Shown here one piece after another: positions 8,215 through 13,878 of a stretch of DNA of 42,203 nt (positions are counted from its first letter, which is position 1; each line of letters starts with the position of its first letter). The position numbers were made by a program, and so were the translations under genes. Below the pieces are notes generated by a model. That model did not search any database and had not been told where the DNA came from. It saw only the letters and a program-made list of their open reading frames with translations. Source of the DNA: an uncultured Actinomycetes bacterium (GTDB lineage Bacteria > Actinomycetota > Acidimicrobiia > Acidimicrobiales > Microtrichaceae). Location: contig CAIPVR010000315.1 in NCBI GenBank assembly GCA_903868545.1, forward strand, positions 1 to 42,203, read 5' to 3'.

Positions 8215-10659
8215 TCAGTCGCCCTTCGCCATGTTGGCGAAGAGGGTGCAGTAGTCGAGGAACACGAGACGGGCGATGCCGGTACGGCCGGCGCGGTGCT
8301 TCGCCACGATCACCTCGGCCGTGTCCTTGTCGGGGGTGTCGGGGTGGTACACCTCGTCGCGGTAGAGGAACATCACCACGTCGGCGTCCTGCTCGATCGA
8401 GTTGTGCACCACCACGCCGTTGGCCACGAAGTTGTGGGTGCCCACCACGGTGGCATCGAAGACCTCCCGCTCCCCCATCGGTTCGATGGCCACCACCTCG
8501 TCCCAGAAGACGTCGGAGGTGGCGACCGCGCTCAGTTCCTTGCTGTCGACCGCGTCGGCGATGCGGGCGAGACGCTCGCGGCTGGAGGAACGGGGCCGGT
8601 TCTCCGTGCCCAGGAGGTAGCCGCCGCAGTACGACTCGCCGATGGCCTCGGCGAGCTGCCGCTGGGTCATGCCGAGACGGTCGAGCTCGCGCACCACCAC
8701 GTCGCGCACCTCGCAGGGCACGGTGTCGACGTTCGGGTTGGTGGCCACGGTCGCGAGCACCTCGAGCGCCGCGGCGGCCGCCGCGCCGCGCTCCCCCGCG
8801 ATGCCCACCCGCTCCAGGAAGCGGATCTGGTGCTCGGCTCCGTGCACCCAGAGCCGCCAGCGCGGGCGGCCGCTGCCCACGTCGGTGATGCGTGACTGCA
8901 CGCCCACCCGCAGCAGCAGCAGCTGGAGCCGGTCGATGAGCGTGCGGTGACGGCTCGTGGCGAACAGCCGCACCAGCGGCCGACCCCTCAGTTCCGTGAC
9001 CGACAAGGAACCGATCCGACCGAAGACCTCCGCCACCACCGCGGCGAGGTCCTCGTCGCCGAGCGACGCCGCCGCTGCCGGCATCCGGCCGGAGGAGGCC
9101 CACCGGGCCGCCAGTTCGCCGAGCGGCTCGTCGGGCTGGCCGGACAGGGCCTCGGCCATCGGTACCGGCGACTCGGGCCGGCCCAGGGAGCGGGGCACCG
9201 CCACCCGCGACCCCACGGAGAGTTCGTCGAGGCGGGCCCAGCGGTTCACCGTGCGGAAAGGATGGTTGGCCGTGGCCTCCACCATCCGCCCCGAGCCGAG
9301 GCGCAGCCGGAACACCTGCTTCGTGCCGCTGGGGAAGGCGTGGGTCATCACGGCGGGGACGAGCTTCCAGTCGTCATCGAGGCTCCACACCGGGGTGTCG
9401 CGGGCGCCGCTGTCCAGCAGGTCGCCGAGCGTGACCTCCGTGTTGGTGTCGGCCCGCAGGACGCGGGTGTCGCGGGTGAGGCACCCCGACTCGCGGAGGT
9501 CGGCCAGCATCGGCCGCTTGTCGGAGCGCAGCTCGAGCTGGCGGGACAACTGCGACAGGGCCACCACGGGCGCCTCCAGTTCACGGGCGAGCACCTTGAG
9601 GCCGCGGCTGATCTCGGCCACCTCCACCTGCCGGCTCTCCGCGCCCGAACGGCCCTGCATCAGCTGGAGGTAGTCGACCACGATCATGCCGAGCGGCATG
9701 TCGAGGCGGTCCTGCAGCCGGCGGGCCTTGGAGCGGATCTCCATGACGGTCAGTGCGGGGTTGTCGTCGATCCAGAGCCGGGCCTCGCCGAGCCGGCCCA
9801 TGGCCTTCGTGATCTTCGTCCAATCGGCGTCGGTGAGCCGACCGGTCTTGAGCTTCGAGGCGTCGATCCGCGCCTCGGCCGCGATGAGGCGCTGCGTGAG
9901 CTCCAGATGGCCCATCTCCAGCGAGAAGAACAGCACCGGGAGCTGCTCACGCACTGCGGCGTGACCGGCCATCCCCAGGGCCAGGGCGGTCTTGCCCATG
10001 GCCGGACGGGCGCCCACCACCACCAGCGCACCCGGCTGGAGGCCCGAGAGCATGGCGTCGAGGTCGGTGTAGCCGGTCGGGGTGCCGGTGACCGCGTCGC
10101 CCCGTTCGTAGAGCGCCTCGAGCTGTTCGAGGCTGCGGTCGAGCAACGGTGACAGCTCGGAGAGCGTGTCGGAGTTGCGGCGCTGGGCGACGGCGAAGAT
10201 CGTGCTCTCGGCGGAGTCGATGGTCTTCTCGATGTCGTCGAGGGGGCTGTAGCCCAGCTCGGCGACGTCGTTGGCCGCGGTGATCAGGCGGCGCAGCAGC
10301 GCCTTCTCCTCGACGATCCGTGCGTAGTGCTCCGCGTTGGTGATGGCCGGCGTGTTGGCCTGCAGCGTGAGCAGTGTCGCCCCGCCCCCCACCGACTCGA
10401 GGACGCCGACCCGGTCGAGTTCCTCGGCCACGGTGAGCGGATCCACTCCTCGACCGCTGGCGTAGAGCGCCTGGATCGCGTCGAAGATGTGGCGGTGGGC
10501 CGGCTTGTAGAAGTCGTCGGCCCCGACGATCGTGGCAGCGGCCGACACCGCGTGCTCGCTCAGCAGCATCGCCCCCAGCAGCGACTGCTCGGCCTCCAGG
10601 TTGTGGGGCGGCACCCTCAGTCGTGAGGGCTCGTCGGGCCGTGGGGGGGTGTCGGACAT
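8215..10659 (-). CDS. dnaB: Replicative DNA helicase DnaB, interrupted by an intein
   Basis: An 814-residue precursor. The N-terminal primase-interacting domain (PPHNLEAEQSLLGAMLLS) is followed by the RecA-like helicase core with Walker A GARPAMGKT (216-224), FFSLEM, and Walker B VVDYLQLMQG. The reading is split after LRESG by a 361-residue intein (residues 393-753) and resumes as SIEQDADVVMFLYRDEVY. Removal gives a 453-residue helicase of normal length. The ATG at 10659 has GGAGGA upstream; a longer in-frame reading would run into rplI. DnaB unwinds DNA ahead of the replisome. It follows rpsF-ssb-rpsR-rplI on the same strand, but a 140-bp gap rich in hairpins and DnaA-box-like sites suggests separate control. 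Confidence 0.97.
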   Translation of the reverse strand: MSDTPPRPDEPSRLRVPPHNLEAEQSLLGAMLLSEHAVSAAATIVGADDFYKPAHRHIFDAIQALYASGRGVDPLTVAEELDRVGVLESVGGGATLLTLQANTPAITNAEHYARIVEEKALLRRLITAANDVAELGYSPLDDIEKTIDSAESTIFAVAQRRNSDTLSELSPLLDRSLEQLEALYERGDAVTGTPTGYTDLDAMLSGLQPGALVVVGARPAMGKTALALGMAGHAAVREQLPVLFFSLEMGHLELTQRLIAAEARIDASKLKTGRLTDADWTKITKAMGRLGEARLWIDDNPALTVMEIRSKARRLQDRLDMPLGMIVVDYLQLMQGRSGAESRQVEVAEISRGLKVLARELEAPVVALSQLSRQLELRSDKRPMLADLRESGCLTRDTRVLRADTNTEVTLGDLLDSGARDTPVWSLDDDWKLVPAVMTHAFPSGTKQVFRLRLGSGRMVEATANHPFRTVNRWARLDELSVGSRVAVPRSLGRPESPVPMAEALSGQPDEPLGELAARWASSGRMPAAAASLGDEDLAAVVAEVFGRIGSLSVTELRGRPLVRLFATSRHRTLIDRLQLLLLRVGVQSRITDVGSGRPRWRLWVHGAEHQIRFLERVGIAGERGAAAAAALEVLATVATNPNVDTVPCEVRDVVVRELDRLGMTQRQLAEAIGESYCGGYLLGTENRPRSSSRERLARIADAVDSKELSAVATSDVFWDEVVAIEPMGEREVFDATVVGTHNFVANGVVVHNSIEQDADVVMFLYRDEVYHPDTPDKDTAEVIVAKHRAGRTGIARLVFLDYCTLFANMAKGD
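8401..9483 (-). mobile_element. DnaB intein with an eroded LAGLIDADG region
   Basis: The intein runs from Cys393 (CLTRDTRV, block A) to the terminal VVVHN, with Ser as the +1 residue, all as required for protein splicing. Block B is present (VEATANHPF, with the TxxH pattern), as is block F (REVFDATVVGTHNFVANG). The middle aligns from memory with mycobacterial DnaB inteins (LLLLRVGVQSRI, FLERVGIAGERG, NVDTVPCEV), but no LAGLIDADG-like GDG segment is seen, and the second motif reads EVFGRIGS where an acidic residue is expected. Splicing looks intact while the homing endonuclease looks dead. The insertion point RESG/SIEQ is the known site used by cyanobacterial and other DnaB inteins. Confidence 0.93.
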
Positions 10660-10692
10660 CGGGCCCCATCCTCCGCTCACTGTCCTGTGGGC

Positions 10693-10715
10693 ATCCAGAG
10701 GATCACCCTCTGGAT
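10693..10715. repeat. Inverted repeat in the rplI-dnaB gap
   Basis: ATCCAGAGG (10693-10701) and CCTCTGGAT (10707-10715) form a perfect 9-bp stem with a 5-nt loop, 34 bp upstream of the dnaB start. It could be an attenuator or a protein site in the dnaB leader; no function is recognised. Confidence 0.5.
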
Positions 10716-10719
10716 TTCC

Positions 10720-10802
10720 CGTGGATACGTGCCTGCCGGCGGGGAGGAAGCCTGTGGATGCCCGCCGCCGCCTGTGGACGACGGCGGGCATCCTGTGGAT
10801 CA
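10720..10802 (-). promoter_or_regulatory. Series of DnaA-box-like sites upstream of dnaB
   Basis: Read on the minus strand, four sites share one orientation: GTATCCACG (10728-10720), GCATCCACA (10761-10753), TCGTCCACA (10781-10773) and TGATCCACA (10802-10794). The last three are spaced 20 and 21 bp apart, about two helical turns. The box consensus is TTRTCCACA (established knowledge). They fill the gap before dnaB, and the last one includes the rplI stop codon. Confidence 0.5.
10757..10792 (-). terminator. Hairpin after rplI
   Basis: Perfect 11-bp arms GATGCCCGCCG (10757-10767) and CGGCGGGCATC (10782-10792) around a 14-nt loop that carries one DnaA-box-like site. It starts 7 bp after the rplI stop and could end the rpsF-rplI transcript. 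Confidence 0.5.
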
Positions 10803-11255
10803 GCTCGCGACGACCTCGATGGTGATCGGGAACTGCACGTCGGTGTGGAGTCGGGCCGTCACGTGGTGCGTGCCCAGCTCCTTGATGTGCTCCTCCATGA
10901 GCAGGTCCTTGCGGTCGAGCTCGATGCCGGTCTGCGCGGCCACCGCGTCGACCACCTCGGCGGAGGTGACGGATCCGAACAGGCGGCCGCCCTCGCCGGC
11001 ACGCGCCGACACCTCGATGGTGCGGGGTACGAGCTGGGTGGCGATCTCCTCGGCCGCCTCACGAGCCTTGGCGTCCTTGGCGTCGCGGGCCCGGCGCATG
11101 GCCTCGGCCTGCGCCGTGGCGCCCTCGCTGGCCGGGATCGCCAGGCTCCGAGGCGCGAGGAAGTTCCTCGCGTACCCCTTGGAGACCTCGACGATGTCGC
11201 CGCGCTTGCCGAGCCCGTCCACGTCGGCGCGGAGGATCACCTTCACCGCGGTCAT
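10800..11255 (-). CDS. rplI: 50S ribosomal protein L9
   Basis: A 151-residue protein with the L9 N-terminal domain ([32 protein letters not shown]), a long connecting helix rich in Ala/Arg/Glu, and the C-terminal RNA-binding domain ending ITIEVVAS. Length and domains are typical. L9 binds 23S rRNA near the L1 stalk. The ATG at 11255 overlaps the rpsR stop as ATGA and has GGAGGTGGAGG just upstream. That supports this start over the more usual M/V-KVIL start three codons later. It is the last gene of the rpsF-ssb-rpsR-rplI unit. Confidence 0.97.
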   Translation of the reverse strand: MTAVKVILRADVDGLGKRGDIVEVSKGYARNFLAPRSLAIPASEGATAQAEAMRRARDAKDAKAREAAEEIATQLVPRTIEVSARAGEGGRLFGSVTSAEVVDAVAAQTGIELDRKDLLMEEHIKELGTHHVTARLHTDVQFPITIEVVAS

Positions 11256-11689
11256 GCCTCCACCTCCTCGGTGGCGGCCGTCTCGACCACGGCCTCGTCG
11301 GTGGCGGGCTCGAACTCCTCGGTGGGCGCATCGCTGCGATCGGGACGGGGCCCGTCGCCGCGGTCGCCACGCGGGCCACGACGGTCGTCGCCGTCACGGT
11401 CGCGGTCGCGGCGGCCGCCCCGCTGCGTGGTGACCCGGTTCGTGTAGGGGATGAGCGCCATCTCACGGGCGTTCTTGATCGCCTTGGCGATCTCCCGCTG
11501 CTGCTGCGTGTCGTTCCCCGTGACCCGACGGGCCCGGATCTTGGCGCGGTCGGACATGAACCTGCGCAGCAGGTTGGCGTCCTTCCAGTCCACGTACTCG
11601 ATGCCCTCGGAGTTGAGCACCGACACCTTCTTCTTGACCTTGCGGTTGCTGTCCTTCGGCTTCCCGCGCTTCTGCGGTGGCTTGCCCAT
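11252..11689 (-). CDS. rpsR: 30S ribosomal protein S18 with a long charged C-terminal extension
   Basis: Residues 20-90 are a normal S18 ([26 protein letters not shown], then [17 protein letters not shown]). At 145 residues the protein is far longer than the usual 75-90. The extra 55 residues begin with a basic Arg/Asp/Gly repeat ([20 protein letters not shown]) and end acidic ([22 protein letters not shown]). S18 binds 16S rRNA as a heterodimer with S6, whose gene lies two genes upstream. The start ATG shares its A with the ssb stop (TGATG), and the stop overlaps rplI, so expression of these proteins is coupled. Confidence 0.96.
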   Translation of the reverse strand: MGKPPQKRGKPKDSNRKVKKKVSVLNSEGIEYVDWKDANLLRRFMSDRAKIRARRVTGNDTQQQREIAKAIKNAREMALIPYTNRVTTQRGGRRDRDRDGDDRRGPRGDRGDGPRPDRSDAPTEEFEPATDEAVVETAATEEVEA

Positions 11690-12135
11690 CAGAACGGCTC
11701 CTCATCGTCGTTGTACCCGCCGGCCGGCGGGGCCGCGGGCGGCGGGGCGTCGTAGCCGCCACCGCCGCCGTCACGGCGTTCGGTCTTGTGCACCTGGGCG
11801 GTGGCCCAGCGGAGGCTGGGGCCCACCTCGTCGGCGAGCACCTCCACCTTCGAGCGCTTCTCGCCGTTGTCGGTCTCCCACGAGCGGGTCTGGAGACGGC
11901 CGGTGACCATCACCCGGGTGCCCTTGGTGAGGGACTCGCTCACGTTCTCGGCGAGGTCACGCCAGCAGACGATGTCGAAGAAGGAGACCTCCTCCTCCCA
12001 CTCGTTGCTCTGCTGGTTGCGCCAGCGCCGGTTCACCGCGAGGCCGAAGTTGGCCACCGCGGCGCCGCTCGGGATGAACCGCAGTTCCGGGTCACGGGTG
12101 AGGTTCCCGATCAGCTCCACGTAGTTGCCTGCCAT
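11689..12135 (-). CDS. ssb: Single-stranded DNA-binding protein
   Basis: A 148-residue protein with the OB fold ([62 protein letters not shown]), then a Gly/Pro/Ala-rich disordered linker and the acidic tip DDEEPF that docks replication and repair partners. It coats single-stranded DNA at forks as a tetramer. The start ATG at 12135 follows GGAAGGGGAACCTCC, and 17 bp separate it from the rpsF stop. The order rpsF-ssb-rpsR-rplI is the standard bacterial arrangement and matches the mycobacterial Rv0053-Rv0056 block (from memory). Confidence 0.97.
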   Translation of the reverse strand: MAGNYVELIGNLTRDPELRFIPSGAAVANFGLAVNRRWRNQQSNEWEEEVSFFDIVCWRDLAENVSESLTKGTRVMVTGRLQTRSWETDNGEKRSKVEVLADEVGPSLRWATAQVHKTERRDGGGGGYDAPPPAAPPAGGYNDDEEPF

Positions 12136-12152
12136 TGGAGGTTCCCCTTCCG

Positions 12153-12485
12153 TCAGCCTGCGCCCGCGAGGAGGCCACGGCGGGTGGCCTCCTTCTCGGG
12201 CAGCCGGATCAGCTTGTGGCGGACGACGTCGTCCGCGAGTCGGAGGAAGCGGTCGAGCTCGTCGAGGTTGGGGGCCTCCGTCACGATCTCGAGGACCGTG
12301 TAGACGCCTTCGTGCTTGTGGTTGATGGGGTAGGCGAAGCGTCGCCGGCCCCAGTTGTCCACATTGGGCACGGTGCCGCCGTCGGCGGCCACCATCTCCC
12401 GGACTCGCTCGATCACGGCACGGTTGGCCGCGTCGTCGACGTCCTGGTCGACGATGATCATGAGTTCGTACGCGCGGATCGGCAC
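12153..12485 (-). CDS. rpsF: 30S ribosomal protein S6
   Basis: A 110-residue protein, MPIRAYELMIIVDQDVDDAA at the N terminus, WGRRRFAYPINHKHEGVY in the centre and a basic C-terminal end, as expected of S6. It binds the central domain of 16S rRNA together with S18. The start is GTG at 12485 with AAGGGAGA 6 nt upstream. It is the first gene of the rpsF-ssb-rpsR-rplI unit; two strong hairpins lie in its leader. Confidence 0.97.
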   Translation of the reverse strand: MPIRAYELMIIVDQDVDDAANRAVIERVREMVAADGGTVPNVDNWGRRRFAYPINHKHEGVYTVLEIVTEAPNLDELDRFLRLADDVVRHKLIRLPEKEATRRGLLAGAG

Positions 12486-12503
12486 GTGCGCTCTCCCTTC
12501 GGA

Positions 12504-12539
12504 CCTGGGCCTCGCCCAGGGTCCTGCGGTCCGCAGGAC
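12504..12539 (-). promoter_or_regulatory. Two tandem hairpins in the rpsF leader, possible S6:S18 feedback site
   Basis: CCTGGGC/GCCCAGG (12504-12510 with 12514-12520, 3-nt loop) directly adjoins GTCCTGCG/CGCAGGAC (12521-12528 with 12532-12539, 3-nt loop). Both sit in the leader 20-55 nt before the GTG. A leader motif bound by the S6:S18 complex is known in many bacteria, but I cannot confirm that its core is present here. Confidence 0.5.
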
Positions 12540-12576
12540 AGGGACCCGGTGTCGGCCGGGCGATGTTGACCGGGCG

Positions 12577-12582
12577 AGTGTA
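12577..12582 (-). promoter_or_regulatory. Candidate -10 element of the rpsF operon
   Basis: TACACT on the minus strand, about 90 nt before the rpsF start, would place the two leader hairpins inside the transcript. No clear -35 is seen. Confidence 0.4.
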
Positions 12583-12687
12583 GACGCAGGTGGTGCCGTG
12601 GGCCATCGGGCCCCGGGGTGTGCTGCGTCCGACCGTTCACGACGTCATGGTCGCGAGGGGGTGTGACAGCGGGGCCCCGAGGGCCCG

Positions 12688-12712
12688 CCGGCCGGGGTTC
12701 AGCCCCGGCCGG
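12688..12712 (-). terminator. Terminator hairpin spanning the panB stop codon
   Basis: Arms CCGGCCGGGG (12688-12697) and CCCCGGCCGG (12703-12712) are perfect over 10 bp, with the panB TGA (12701-12699) in the 5-nt loop. There is no T-tract; this would be a GC-only terminator. Confidence 0.6.
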
Positions 12713-13562
12713 AGCCGTAGAGCGCGAGGGCCTCGGACTGCTCGGCGTCGAGGTGGTACGACTCGGCGTCGGCCGGGAACGCCCCGCAGCGCACGTCGGC
12801 GGCGAAGGCCGACATGGCCTCCACCGCGGAGCCCTTGAGCTCGGCGTAGCGGCGCACGAACTTCGGGACCACGCGGTCCTCGAGGCCGAGCACGTCGTGG
12901 AACACCAGCACCTGGCCGTCGCAGTGGCGGCCGGCCCCGATCCCGATCGTGGGGATGTCGAGGGCGTCGGTGACCATCCGGGCCACCTCGTCGGGCACCC
13001 CCTCCAACACGATCGCGAAACACCCGGCGTGCTGGAGGGCCTTGGCGTCGGCCACGAGCTGCAGCGCCGCCTCCGACTCCTTCGCCTGCACCCGGAACCC
13101 GCCCATGGCGTGCACGGACTGCGGGGTGAGGCCGAGGTGGCCCATCACCGGGATCTCGGCGTCGACGAGCGCCTCGATCATCGGCACCCGCTTCCGGCCG
13201 CCTTCCAGCTTGACGCACTGGGCACCGGCGCGGACGAGCTGGGCCGCGTTGCGCACCGTCTCCTCGGTGGACACGTGGTAGCTCATCCAGGGCAGGTCGC
13301 CGACGATGAGGCAGTCCGGCTTGGCCCGGGCCACCGCCGCGGTGTGGTGGGCGAGGTCGTCGACGGTCACCTGGAGGGTGTCGTCGTAGCCGAGGACCAC
13401 CATGGCCACCGAGTCGCCCACCAGGATCATGTCGACCCCGGCCTCGTGGGCGATCCGGGCACCCGGAGCGTCGTAGGCGGTGACCATCACCAGTGGTTCG
13501 GAGCCGTCGCGCGCCTTGCGCGCCCGGATCGAGGGAACGGTGGGTCGTGCGGATGGAGCCAT
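12699..13562 (-). CDS. panB: 3-methyl-2-oxobutanoate hydroxymethyltransferase
   Basis: A 287-residue protein of normal length for PanB, the first committed enzyme of pantothenate synthesis, which adds a hydroxymethyl group from methylene-tetrahydrofolate to 2-oxoisovalerate. Diagnostic stretches are VTAYDAPGARIAHEAGVD, ILVGDSVAMVVLGYDDTL (metal-binding Asp), VKLEGG, MGHLGLTPQSVHAMGGF, IVLEGVP and PTIGIGAGRHCDGQVLVFHD. The ATG at 13562 has AGGAGG 6 nt upstream. panC and panD are not in this window, so the gene stands alone. Its -10 (TACCGT) overlaps that of the small divergent gene at 13633. Confidence 0.97.
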   Translation of the reverse strand: MAPSARPTVPSIRARKARDGSEPLVMVTAYDAPGARIAHEAGVDMILVGDSVAMVVLGYDDTLQVTVDDLAHHTAAVARAKPDCLIVGDLPWMSYHVSTEETVRNAAQLVRAGAQCVKLEGGRKRVPMIEALVDAEIPVMGHLGLTPQSVHAMGGFRVQAKESEAALQLVADAKALQHAGCFAIVLEGVPDEVARMVTDALDIPTIGIGAGRHCDGQVLVFHDVLGLEDRVVPKFVRRYAELKGSAVEAMSAFAADVRCGAFPADAESYHLDAEQSEALALYGSGRG

Positions 13563-13616
13563 GGCTCGCCTCCTGGGTCGGGTCCGGCGCCCCGTGGCTG
13601 CCGGCCGTCACCGAAA

Positions 13617-13626
13617 ACGGTAGACC
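13617..13626. promoter_or_regulatory. Overlapping divergent -10 elements of panB and the small zinc-ribbon gene
   Basis: On the minus strand TACCGT (13622-13617) serves panB; on the plus strand TAGACC (13621-13626) lies 6 nt before the ATG at 13633. The two hexamers overlap by two bases, so the genes may compete for polymerase. Confidence 0.35.
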
Positions 13627-13632
13627 ATCCCC

Positions 13633-13812
13633 ATGGGCACCTGCCAGAGCTGCGGTCGCGACGAGGACGTGGAGGCCGTGCAGCGGGTCTACCTGCTCGA
13701 GGGCACCGAGGCCCCCGCCGAGGGCGGCGAGCCCCCGGTGCGGGTGGAGGACGAGGTGGAGTACTGGTGCTTCACCTGCCGTGAGAGCTACCCGCACGTT
13801 CCCGTGGCCTGA
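13633..13812 (+). CDS. Small protein with two CxxC pairs (putative zinc ribbon)
   Basis: A 59-residue open reading frame starting MGTCQSCGRDEDVEAVQRVY and ending with WCFTCRESYPHVPVA. The two pairs, CQSC at residues 4-7 and CFTC at 46-49, are spaced 39 residues apart, as expected for a zinc ribbon; the intervening part is acidic and probably an extended beta hairpin. There is no membrane segment. TAGACC lies 6 nt before the ATG and there is no ribosome-binding site, so the mRNA would be leaderless. It sits in the panB-ponA gap and ends 67 bp before the oppositely oriented PBP gene. I do not recognise a named family; partners and function are unknown. Confidence 0.65.
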   Translation: MGTCQSCGRDEDVEAVQRVYLLEGTEAPAEGGEPPVRVEDEVEYWCFTCRESYPHVPVA

Positions 13813-13878
13813 CACCGACCGCCTGCCCGGCCCGCCCGGTGATCGGCCGGACGGTCGGCGCGAGGGCGGCTCCCGCGA

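Noticed and set aside
7430-9103. Upstream extension of the aquaporin reading frame on the minus strand
   Set aside because: It runs through the ArsR fusion and dnaB in a different frame. The GTG at 7429 has a good ribosome-binding site and overlaps as GTGA.
12355-12363. Exact TTGTCCACA within rpsF
   Set aside because: It encodes the conserved VDNWG stretch of S6 on the other strand, so codon constraint explains it.
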